Shown here: positions 23,120-33,400 of the stretch, in pieces | Numbering within the stretch: position 1 is the first letter of the stretch | Layout: every line of letters starts with the position of its first letter | NCBI GenBank assembly: GCA_013397695.1 | Contig: VYZI01000125.1 | Coordinates: forward strand, 1,811,936-1,875,935 | Source: Centropus unirufus | Taxonomy: Eukaryota; Chordata; Aves; Cuculiformes; Centropidae | Reading direction: 5' to 3' | DNA: 64,000 bases | Program-made: the position numbers and the translations under genes | Notes under the pieces: model-generated | The model's database searches: none | What the model saw: the letters and a program-made list of their open reading frames with translations, nothing else | Told to the model about the DNA's origin: nothing

Positions 23120-23360
23120 TCCTGTGCCTGATGTCATCACATCAAAGGCTGTGTTTTATTTCCAGACGGCATTTAATTATGTCTTTTAACGTTTTAACTA
23201 CTAAATCTGCCTTGCATAAAAGCCTTAAGTTCCTCACACCGGTAATAAGCTGTAGGAAAGCAAAGTAAATTGGCATTTCGTTAAAAAAACTTGCACAACA
23301 CCGATGGAAAGCTATGCAAATCAGCTATGATACAGCCAGATTTGCATTTTGTCTTGGGTT
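23120..23360. promoter_or_regulatory. Candidate enhancer with inverted POU octamers
   Basis: A perfect ATGCAAAT octamer lies at 23314-23321, and its exact reverse complement ATTTGCAT at 23340-23347, separated by 18 bases. Upstream are TTTAATTATG (23171), TTTAACGTTTTAACTAC and an ACCGGTAATAAGC stretch. Perfect octamers are targets of POU proteins (Oct1, Brn family). The inverted arrangement within 34 bases is visible directly; enhancer activity is inference. Confidence 0.35.
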
Positions 23361-24319
23361 TAGTAATACCCACAGCAGGACTTTGGCAGGCTTGCTTCTT
23401 GGGATGGTATGGCCCTGTAGCATCACTTTAACCAGCCTAGCATTGTGATTTTCCATGCAGTTTCTCAGAACCACTGAGCAATGTGCAGCAATGTATAGTG
23501 ACAGAGGAAATCGATTTTTAAAAGTAAATACATTTAGTGGGAGGAAAAAGTGTTATACAAATCGTTTGCCTTGCCAAAAGAAGGTTAGCAGTTTTGTTTG
23601 GTGCTGCTGCTCAACTTTACAAAGTGACTGCCTTCTGCTGTCTTACTGGTTTTTTTTCTTGCTGCTACTCTTTGGTTTAGAAAGCCCCAGGATGAGGAGG
23701 TGGTGGAGAGTTCTTTCCCTCTGGGTGCTCAGCTCATTAGAGCAAAACGCGGGGAAACATGTTACAAGTGGCTGACGGTGCAGTTTCACAGCCTTTTGAG
23801 TTCATCGAAGCAGTGGCCGTGCTTAAGACCTGTTGTTTTGCCCAGCTGAGAAGGAAGATTGGACTGTACTTGAGGTTTCTGGTGATAATAATGCTAGTCT
23901 AGGGAGGATACATGGAAATGTGCTCTCAAAGCCCTTTGTAGTCCGTTTTATATTGGAGGGACAGGTATGCTTTTTGGAAAGTACCCTACTCACTTTTTCT
24001 TCACAGAAGTTTCATTTCATTTCAGGAATTCATTAGGTTAAGTTTATAAATTGGTGGGTTTTTTTGTATTGGCCTTCACATGCTGCGTATTCTCTCTAGC
24101 CAGCTATTTGAACACAGATTTGTTATCTTTTCTGCTCTGATAATGAACCAAGTAAAAATTGCCACATATGCTTTAGCTGTCAAAGGTGAATTTGTTCCAG
24201 CATCCCTTCCCAGTTCATCAGCGCTGTGTGACAGCTCCATCCTGTGGGACGCTGGGCACCTGAAAGAAGCACTGGGTGTTTTCACTTCCCATGCTGTGAT
24301 CCTGCATCCCTTAAAGTGA

Positions 24320-27300
24320 GTGAAATGTCAGCCACTGACCTGACATAGCCTTTGGGCTGGAGTCTTGCAAGGGGCTACAATGCAGTAGGTCAGCATCATC
24401 TGTCCTTAAGGCAGAGCTGAAGGAGTTTGGTAGGTTTGGGACAAATCATCTGGTACAAGGCTGTCCCGAATTTAAGCACAAGCTTAAGTACTCTCTTGAC
24501 TGTGACCTCAGCACACCCAGTGCTCTGTTAGTTTGCCTTACAGAAGCAGAAGGGAATTTGGCTGCTTTCAAATGAAGTCTGCCAAAAAAAAAAAAAAACC
24601 AAACCAAAAAACCAACAGCCCAGCAAGCATCATCATTTATTTTCCCCCTCTTGGCTTCACTATAAATAGTCAAAACATTTTTCAGAGCAAGTTCAGTTAA
24701 TGTTTTGCGGTGGAGAGTGAACACTGATGCTCTGATATGTTTTGTGCTCCTGAATCTCGTTGTAAGATGGTTGAGTGTAATTTAATTGAGGTTTTTAAAT
24801 GGGAGGAAGAAAGAGCGCTGTGAAGTCTTGCCTGAATTTTGTCCTTGACTTCATGAGAAGTCCTTTTGAGTGCATTTGGGAACAGTTTGGCTTCCCTTTT
24901 AGCTGTATCATTGGATAAATGTTGAAAGTTTTCTCTTCTTATCCTGGCCGTGCAGCCAGTCACATCGTTTTTTAAATGAATGCTCCTTTTGCTGTCCATA
25001 TGCAAGAAATTAGGCAAACATTTGTGTAAGTCCCAACATATGAAAAGGCAATTTCTTGCTGGTAGGGCTACAGAGCCCAGCTTTCAAACCCCTGTCTGCA
25101 AAGGATCTGTGCGCAGCCATCAACTTTGTTCTCCCATGGCACACTGTTGCTTTCATGTTCCACCACTTCACTACTAATAACAACTAGTAGGCTTTTGTCT
25201 TTTTTTTTTTTTTTTCTTTTTCCTTGCACCAAATGCATAGTTTCGTTTTGGCAGCTGGTTTTATCAAGCAAATGGTATCAGAATTGTGTGGGATTTTGTG
25301 AGTCATTACCAGAAATACTGCAGTGGGTGGATTAGCCCCTTCAAAGCAGCGGCTCTGAGTGTTTTGGGGGTAGTAAGGTGCAGGGAAAGCAGGGTCGCGC
25401 CTGTGATTTTTTTGCATACACCCTCAGTGAGGGCCACGTCCTTGTTCTGTCAGCCACTCTCTGCTGTTTCCACTTGGCCCCACAGGGAAGATGAGTGGTT
25501 CTCCTCGGTCTCCCTGCAGTGTTTCTGGTGGCTGTCCCTGTGTGGCAGGATACTGTGACAGAAGACACATATGTTCCTGTCGCAGGACTCTGTGACTCAA
25601 GCCCATGGGGTGAAAAGGTGGGGCAGCAGGACTTGCAGAAGCGCAGAGCATTCTTAGGTGTGTGCAATTTAGGTGCTGAGGCTTCCGAATTACTCTCGCC
25701 AGCTCATAGCTGGGTTTATTGCAGTTGCAGGTATCAATACTTCTTCCCAAAGCTTGCTGCCTCTCCACCTGTGAAGTGCAGCCCTGTTTCCATCCCAGAT
25801 CTCTCTGGAGAGCACTTTCCCTGGAGGAAATAAAACCCAAGTGCTGCCTCCTCGCCTGTAAAGGCACAACCCTGCTCTGTATATTGGGACTCTCACAGGA
25901 GCCACACATCCTCCCAGTTACAGCTCTTTAGTGGGACACTTGTAGAAACGTTTGCTGGTTTCCTCCCATGGTGTGCAGACTTTTCATCAACGAAACCATT
26001 CGGGAATAATAGGCAAGACTTCTTCGGAGTCCTCCCACCTCCCAGACAGAATTCCTGGTCATTGGAGGCTAGTGCCAGGCACTGCCTCTCGGAGCCTGCA
26101 GTGCTCTGCTGCCAGGTGCCCCTGCTCCTGGGACCCGGAGCCATAATATTTCTTCTGTATTAGCACATCCCACCACATCAGATTTTCTCTGATGTGGGGC
26201 TGAGAAGGTACACAAGCATATGGTCTTGCACGCTTCATCTGAGCGTTGGGCAGAGAGGTTTCTTACCAGAAGCATGTTTGTTTTGGGTGAAGGCTTTCCT
26301 ATTAAGTCCTAATGTATCACATGGTCCTGTGCACTAAGCAAAATATTTTCCCTTCCAAGAGATAACCAAAGCAATGCGAGGAGAATGTTTTGATTAAATT
26401 GGAACAGGGGTAGTGAGGAGGGGCAGCATAGACCCATCTCCTGCCAGTGTCCAGTTAATGCTCCCAGTGAAGTACAGCACAGGGCTCTGACGCGCAGCAG
26501 AAACCTCTGATGAGTGATGACTTGTTGTCCTTAATTATGACAAATACATGATGACCTTCCCTGCTTCTTCCTGTTGCTCGGGGTTTGGAACTTAGATTGG
26601 GAATGTCGAGGGAGAACCTATAGCACTGTGATTTCCGGCCAGCTCCTGGAGCCCAAGGAGCTGTGGTGGGAGCAGGGTGCTGGTAGGTGACTGCTCTTCA
26701 GCCTTTCTATGCAAACCCAGAGTGCATCTGACTCCTCAGAAGTCTGCTGGGTGGAGACAGCCAGCCCCTTGCCTGGTTTCTCTGGACTGAGCTGCACTGG
26801 AGGCTGCAGAGCTTCATGCAGCTGACTGGCCCCTCAGCCGCCTCCTCCTGAATGAGGTGGGCATCCTGCAGTGCTCATTGCTTTGTCTGGCATGTGTGCA
26901 TGCCCATAAAGTGGTTATTTGATAAGATTGTAGAGTACTTGTGCGTTGCTGCAGCCCTCATGAAGTATAAGTGAGAGCTGTAGCCACAGATCCACCCTGA
27001 GGTAAAGGGAAGGAGGCATCCTTAGTGGTGAGATGGATACCCCCTCCACTCTTGAGCATGCGTCCTTCCACACACAACCCCTGCACGTGCGCCATGTCAA
27101 GCGGTTGCTTGGTGAGGAAAGACCATCTTCTCTTCCCCTAAACCATGTCCATAGCCCCTTTATGCTTCCGGCAAGTCACTCGTGCTGTGGGAAGGGCAGG
27201 GCTGGTGCACAAGACGAATCCTGTTGCAGGGAGCACAGGGAGCATGGTAGATACGCTTTGTGCCCAGCTCCCATTTCTGTGTGCACAATGAGGGGCACCA

Positions 27301-27934
27301 AGAGGTGACATGAGAAGAAGCAGAAGGAGCATCTTCTCCGTATGCTGATGGAACGCAGTGGCCTTGGCTGCTTCACCAGGTCGGGTTTCCCTCTAGCTGC
27401 ACCTGGCATCTGTGGTCGGGCAGCGGCTCTGGTACTTCTTCCCCGCCTTGATGTAAGCAGCAGCAAGACATGGCTGCTGTTGATGGACAGGGGGAACAAC
27501 TGCCTGTCTGCAAAGATTAAAAACCCATTTTCAACATGCCTCTGGAGCAGGTGTGGGATTAGCCTACCCTGGCATGGCTCCAAAGGGGCCCTCAGTTGCA
27601 GTGTCTGCTGGGGCTCCTGTGAGTGGGGAGGTGGTGGTCGGCCCCTGCGTGTCCTTGAGTCGGGTATGCATGGGAGTCCCAAAGTGGCATTTACACACTG
27701 AAGAAGAGTGGGCCAAGTCCTCTGGTGTTGCCCCAGCTGTGGAGAGCCTGCACACCAAGGCCTTGGATAGTTCCGGCTCTAGGGATGCATGCAGTGGGGA
27801 AGTGGTGGCCCATGTGGTCACTGTGCCATCAGGGCTTGCAGCAGGAGCAATTTAGAAATGACAGCAAGGGTGACAGCTTGCTCAGTGAAGCAAACTGCAG
27901 CTTCTTGGCACCAGATCCAGTAACCAGCAGGCTG
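24320..27934. other. Unique sequence, GC-rich toward the right
   Basis: No gene is recognised. A15 at 24584-24598 and T16 at 25200-25215 are simple tracts. From about 26640 to 27900 GC content rises, and long frames appear on both strands (168 codons at 27176-27682 minus, 161 at 25424-25909 minus), rich in Arg, Pro, Ser and Gly, overlapping each other and lacking domains; they reflect GC bias. A 10-base-arm hairpin is at 26173-26197. Confidence 0.5.
26173..26197. repeat. Perfect 10-base inverted repeat
   Basis: CCACATCAGA at 26173-26182 and TCTGATGTGG at 26188-26197 flank a TTTTC loop, a perfect 10-base stem. One such hairpin is not far from what is expected by chance in 64 kb. Confidence 0.75.
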
Positions 27935-28471
27935 AGTAAGGTGATTCTCCTCTACTCTCATGAGACCTCACCTGGAGCACTGTGTTCGATTCTGGAGTCC
28001 TCAGCACAGAGAGGACATGGATCTGCTGGATTGAGTCCAGAGGAGGGCGAGGAAGATGACCAGAGGGATGGAGCACATCCCGTATGAGGAAAGGCTGAGA
28101 AAGTTTGACTTGTTTAGCCTAGAGCAGAGAAGCCTCCCAGTACTTAAAGGGGGCTACAGGAAAGCTGGGGAGGGGGGAATGTACCGAGGCGTGATCGGGT
28201 GAGGGGTAATGGTTTTAAGCTGGAAGAGGGGAGATTTAGATTAGATATTAGAAATAAATTGTTTCCTGTGAAGGTCGTGAGGCCCTGGCACAGGTTTCCT
28301 GGAGAAGCTGTGGATGCCCCAGCCCTGGAGGTGTTCAAGGCAAGGTTGGATAGGGCTTTGATCAACCTGGTCTAGTGGAAGGTTTCTGTGCCCATGGCAG
28401 GGCAGTTGGAACTGGATCATTTTTAAGGTTCCTTCCAATCAAAATCATTCTATGATTCTATTCTATGATTC
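27935..28471 (+). mobile_element. CR1 LINE, 5'-truncated
   Basis: Sense-strand CR1. The ORF2 C-terminal relic runs from about 27970 to 28135: LEHC, FWSPQH, then after an in-frame TGA at 28032-28034, VQRRARKM, EHIPYEERLR and DLFSLEQ, the hallmark end of CR1 ORF2. The 3' UTR follows, with the recognisable GGATAGGGCTTTG, GGCAGGGCAGTTGGAACTG and AAGGTTCCTTCC blocks, ending in overlapping ATTCTATG octamers at 28447-28471. It is an inactive fragment. The 5' limit is approximate. It belongs to the same general subfamily type as the copies at 6011, 36245 and 58200. Confidence 0.95.
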
Positions 28472-29116
28472 TTTGTGATGCTGCAGATAGGGCAGGACCA
28501 GGAATAAATTCTGCCTCTGGTCCTGGCAGAAAACAGACTTTAGTGGAGGACTGGCTTCTCCCTTGTCATTACATGAGCCTTATGTAGAACAGCCATAAGT
28601 ATATTTCAAAATTTTCTTTTCTTCCAAGAGATTTGGCCTGCTTGGATTCTGTTTGGGGTTTTTTGGGGGTTTGTTTTTTTTTTTAAGAAAATAAAATAGT
28701 AAGGATAACAGTAATAATCTTTGCTCCCTCCTTTCTTCTGGGTTTTTTTGTAGCTCTGGTAGCTCATTTGGAGCCATAGTATCGTGTCTGAAACTGTGGA
28801 TTTAGATGTGGCGACACCAGCCTTTCCCCCACACAGGTACAAACTACCTGCATGCGGTGTGTGTCCCAGAGGCCTGCTTTATGCAAGTGTTTTTAATCCA
28901 AAGCATAGCTGTGATCCTGCACGCTCATGTTGTATGCACATATGTGCATGCACATACCTGGCGAGTCCCAGTTAGGACCAGGGCAGCCCCAGAGCTGTGA
29001 GCTTCAGCGTTGACTCCAGCAGGCAGTGGTGAGAGCCAGGAGCTTCTCAGGTCAGGACTGGGAAGAGCATCTCTGTCTTGTAGCGTCCAGCGCTGGTCCT
29101 TAATGCAGGACAGCAT
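28472..29116. other. Unique spacer between two CR1 copies
   Basis: Contains a T-rich stretch (28655-28684) and a 16-base palindrome inside an alternating purine-pyrimidine tract (28931-28957). No gene was seen. Confidence 0.5.
28931..28957. repeat. Z-prone tract with 16-base perfect palindrome
   Basis: All 27 bases alternate pyrimidine and purine. ATGCACATATGTGCAT at 28934-28949 is a perfect palindrome. Such sequence favours Z-DNA or cruciform extrusion and also makes a symmetrical binding site. Confidence 0.75.
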
Positions 29117-29340
29117 TTGCTGCACCGAGGAAGGTTGAGATTGGACATGAGGAAAAAATTATTCGCCAAAAGGGTCCTCAGGCCCTGGCAGAGGCTGCCC
29201 AGGGAGCTGGTGGAGTCCCCATCCCCAGAGGTGTTTAAAAGCCGGGAAGATGAGGTGCTCTGGGACATGGTTTTAGTGGTGGACAGGTATGGTTGGACTC
29301 GATGATCTCAGAGGTCTTTTCAAACCTATGACTTTATGTA
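29117..29340 (+). mobile_element. CR1 LINE, short 3' fragment
   Basis: Sense CR1 of the subfamily whose 3' end reads GATGATCTCAGAGGTCTTTTC. A continuous relic of the extreme ORF2 C-terminus is open at 29117-29305, with RLRLDMRKKLFAK, PWQRLPRELVESPSPEVFK and VDRYGWTR, matching the usual CR1 ending. The terminal octamers have decayed to CTATGACTTTATG. The 5' truncation is abrupt. It is inactive. Confidence 0.9.
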
Positions 29341-29734
29341 CCTGCAGATGTGTGTGGTTCCATTGCCCTTTGAGCCAGTGCCCTATTGCAGGGTGGAATA
29401 TTGGCGCTGTGTTCAAATATTGTTCTTTACGGGATAGTCGGCTCCATCGTGGTCAGAAGCACAAAATCAAACATGAAGGATTTGTAGAGGCAGGTGCTGG
29501 CCTGCATTTCTCTTCCATTCGCAGTTTTTAAATAAAAAAGAAAATCTTTCAAGATCTACACTGTCAAGAATGTGGGTGTCTGTCTGAATGAAAGAAAAAT
29601 AAAATAAACTTGCATAATAAATGCACGAGTAAATCTGTAGTTTCCCTAAACTCTTAGTGTAAATAAAACCGCTTCTGGGTGCTCCTTTGCTTGGTTGTTT
29701 ATCCAAGGAAAAAGAGCAACTTTTGAAGACGTTT

Positions 29735-29815
29735 TCCCTGAATGTTCCTCCTTATTATAATTATCTTAATTATTAGCAATGCACATACTCTAGTTAGAGC
29801 ATGAAATGCTGCTTT
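29735..29815. promoter_or_regulatory. Homeodomain-motif cluster
   Basis: TTATTATAATTATCTTAATTATTAG (29752-29776) packs several TAAT/ATTA cores and a GATA-like TTATC into about 25 bases, followed by GCAATGCACAT. It is a candidate homeodomain-bound element by motif only. Confidence 0.3.
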
Positions 29816-29949
29816 CTGACAAAATCTGTTCTGATTTTTTTTTGCATCACGTCATATATCAAGTCTGGAACAAGAATCCTAAAGCCATGGGTATTTCTGC
29901 ATGTCTTTCTAATATATTTGTTTATTTATTACTGCTGTTTTCTCTTTTT

Positions 29950-30215
29950 CAGCATTTTAAAAGTTGACTGCCTAAAGGTAGGCACCTGGATTTGTATTTA
30001 GGGACTGATGTAAGTGGGATGGCTTTCAAAGGTCTTGCATACCTGCAGCTCTTCGTAAATTTAATTAAAAGCAGATGTTCTTTTTGGCAAGTTTGACAGG
30101 AACAAGTAGGAGATGCTGGGTGCCCAGCACCTTTGAAACACGAGCAACTTAGTTGCGTAAAGATGGAGTTAGGCGTTTAAATTTAGGCACCCAAATTGGC
30201 GAAGTTTTGGCCCTG
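29950..30215. mobile_element. Ancient palindromic repeat (TIR-type)
   Basis: Two long imperfect inverted arms enclose about 80 bases. The left arm (about 29962-30048) runs GACTGCCTAAAGGTAGGCACC, TTTGTATTTAGG and GGCTTTCAAAGG. The right arm (about 30108-30213) runs CCCAGCACCTTTGAAA, GTTAGGCG and TTTAGGCACCCAAATT, then GTTTTGGCC. The reverse complement of the right arm pairs block by block with the left. I recall an old repeat family shared by turtles, crocodilians and birds with the same TTTAGGCACCCAA and CAGCACCTTTGAAAAT words; I do not name it. The structure fits a non-autonomous DNA transposon, strongly decayed. Confidence 0.5.
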
Positions 30216-30339
30216 TAATCATAACAATCATTGTCCCCTCTGTCCTGAAGTACTGTAGCAGGGATTCATCCGAGAAGCTGGAGGTTCAGAGTGAGCGAGG
30301 ACAGAGTATGTGTCTCACTGCGGTGCAAGCGGGCTCGGC

Positions 30340-30480
30340 TGCCTGCCTTGTAGCACATGCAAATGAGGGTCAGATGGCTTGACAGTTGGTTATGAAACTA
30401 AATAGGAATTATGCAAAATGGGATTGATTTTGCACATATTTTTAGGCTTTGTCTTTTAGGAGCTTGAATTTTTAATTAAA
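30340..30480. promoter_or_regulatory. Candidate regulatory block with POU octamer
   Basis: A perfect ATGCAAAT at 30357-30364, a MEIS/TGIF-like TTGACAG (30380s), a second octamer-like ATGCAAAA near 30411 and TTTTTAATTAAAAT close to 30470. A further inverted octamer ATTTGCAT is at 30776-30783. The motifs are visible; function is inferred. Confidence 0.3.
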
Positions 30481-30499
30481 ATACCAAAGAGGAAAAAAA

Positions 30500-33400
30500 A
30501 AAAAAGTACAGACGGCAACTGCTATATTTCACATATCTCCTGGATGTAAAGTAATAGCCTGCTATGCTCCCTTTTTTTGATAATTTTTATCCTATTGCAA
30601 CTGAGAATATAAAGCCATTTTACAACTTGCCAGAAGTGACACCTGCTTTCATACTTCCTAATAATTACTTTAGCTTTAACAGAAAGTACTTGGCAGGGTG
30701 CATACAAATTATGACTCGCTTCAGGGTACAAATAATCTCATAATGACTTCAAGAGTTTCTCTTTATGCTCAGGGTATTTGCATGTGCATGTTTTGTTGGT
30801 TTGAAACAAGTGAATGAAGAAGAGTTTTGGGTGACTTCTTTTAACTTGTGAATAAAAACGTGTGCTGGATATTGTAAGCATACAAATAGGCTGGAAAATG
30901 GAAATAAATAGTGAGGTTTTTAGTGGATATTTGAGCATGCCTTTTTCTTCTTTTTTTTTTTTTTTTTCCTCTGTTGGTATGAAAATACCTTAAACGTTTG
31001 AACATTTGCCAGGAATAAAATGGCTTCTAATGCCAGATGCTGAGAGTTGTCTTGCTCGAGGAGGGAACTTGCCTATGGGTAAGTGGCATCAACCTGCCAC
31101 TTTCTTTCAGGAACTCTTCTACCCCTGTCATGAATAAATGTTCAGTTTAAAGTACCTTTGGATGTTGTAGGTGCTCTTCTCTCCTGTTTTTTCTCTTCTC
31201 GATGCAGTGAAGTAGATCTTGAAGTCACATGTATTTGGCTGTCTGCTAAATCAAGATTTTTATTATACATCTGGCCCCAAACTATAGAGAAGAAGCTGAT
31301 CTTCTGCAGTGGTTGGTAGTAACTGAGTAGCCTTTAGGGAACTCAGGGTTAAAGGTGTTGAAAGATGTATTGGATATAAAAACCCTTTTGGGGACAAGGA
31401 AGTAGCAACACAAAGATCAGAGCTACACTTGCCCAACATAAGCCCAGAGTCTCTGGTGGAGCAAAGATGTTCTTCCACATCAGGGTGTCAGGAGTTTTGC
31501 CCTGGGGTCCAAAGGAGACTTCCCTTTCTCAGCGCTATCTTACTGGCCAGCAGCAACCTGTAGCTCTGAAAATGATAAGGCAGAGGAATGTTGAATTGGG
31601 TTTCCCTATTCATATCAGCAACCTATCTCCCTGCCCTATTTTTATAGCAAAAAGGAGGCAAAGGAAAGGATGAGGGGCAGGTAGAGGGTACTGTTCAGCA
31701 CTCACTGAACCATTTCTGAAGGCAAGTCAAACAGTTTCTGAAAACCAGAACATGAAGTTTCCACAGAGGCTTCCTTAAGAAGTGGACGAGGAAGGCATCA
31801 ATAAATGCTTCCACTACTTTTGCAAGGCAGAATGAGCAATCGTGGAAAGCAGTTGGGAGTCAGGCAGTTTCTTATCTGTAAAAAGGTACAGTATGTTACT
31901 TTTCCACCTCCATTAGGGGCCTTAAAAGACAAATGCCTTTTGCTTCATGCCTGAAAGAGGCTAAGCTATTTCTTTAAAAAGAATTAATTTGGAAAAAGTC
32001 TGGGATGTTTCTGTGCGCACGCATATTAGTCCGTGTCTTTCATCAAATATGTCTTTAGGAGATGCCAAGTTCACATGTGCATGGGTCTTTCATTACCAGA
32101 AACACTTCGGTAAATTGCAGAGAATTCAGATAGCAGCAACAAAAGTGGGTTACAGAAAACAAGAAAGATTAAGAATTAAATAGTATGGTTTGTCTGAGTG
32201 AGAGAGGAGGAGCGTGAAGAAACAGGGTGATGTTAAAACTACCAGTCCTGAACTTGAGGGGTATAACTATCTGAGTGTGGAGAAGAGTTGTTTTGGGTGG
32301 TCCAAGCAGTATGACTAGGAGGAATGAGATAAAATTCAGCACAGAAAATGCTGACTGAAATCCTGAAACACTTCTAGCCAGGAAGACCTGTTGGACTATG
32401 GAAAAATCCACAGTGGGAGGGGGTAGAAGCCACGTTGCTTGAGCCATTTGAACTAAAGCAAACAAAGGCAGAGCTCCTCAGATATGGCACAGGAGAGGTC
32501 CTGTGTCGAGGAGGGGTCCTAGCATCACCTTTGAGATCCCTTCCTCCTCCCAGTGTTATCTGTGCGTGGTGCCAACAGTGACAGTAGCTGAAAATCACAC
32601 AGGGATTTCCTAGAACGGTGCCTTTTAGCATGTATTTGAATAGAGATTTCCCTGTGGAAATACAAAAATCCCTCTCTGTTCAGCTTTCTTCCCTGTAACT
32701 GTCTCTGCTTGTTGTATTTGTTTCACAAAAGAAAAAAAAAAAAATCCCACAAAAAAAAAGCCGACAAAACCCAATGAAAGAGAGCAGAAGTTGCCTTACT
32801 GTAAAACTACCTAGTGACAAACTTTTTTTATACTTCACTTGGAACCGGCTCATTGGCTGTTCTTGAAGGCTGAGGAAGAGCGCTTGGCAGGCTGCGTACA
32901 GCCATTACAAGTGAGAATGACTGAGCAGAACAGGCCTGTTTTACTCATTCACTTTTCCGCTGTATCTAAGCAAGTCATAAGTTCTTAAATTCCGCTTTTC
33001 ATGTAGGGGCTTGGTCTCCACAGTTACCTCGTTTTCTGTTTTGTTTTGTTTGGACATAAAGCTGATTTTCCAGTGCATGGCTAGAAAGCTACATCGTGTA
33101 TGTTGAAAATGAGGTGTTTTATTTTTATATTAAGCCTATAGATTTTATTATGTTACTTATGTTCATGGCACGCTATCCACCATAATTTTTCCTTACTGCT
33201 AGGTTTTCTTTCAAAGAATGGTGCGGAAAGGAAATGTTTGCCTTTCCCTTCCCATGCTGCTGTGGCGGTGTGGCTTTGGACTGCTGATGCTGTACTCCCT
33301 GTGCTCCTCCATGGATAAACTAAGGACATAAAGCTCTCACCTCCTCCTTTTCACTTGGTTCAGGTCAAGCCTGTGCAATGAAATTTTAGAGAGAAAAGCC

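Noticed and set aside
25424..25909. 161-codon minus-strand frame with overlapping plus-strand frames
   Set aside because: Several mutually overlapping frames on both strands and no domain. Reflects local base composition.
27176..27682. 168-codon minus-strand frame
   Set aside because: Lies in GC-rich sequence where stop codons are rarer, overlaps open frames on the other strand and has no recognisable motif or splice boundaries.
29941..29976. TTTTCTCTTTTTCAG acceptor followed by a 25-base micro-exon and GTAGGC donor
   Set aside because: Overlaps the left arm of the ancient palindromic repeat. A 25-base exon without partner exons is more likely coincidence.
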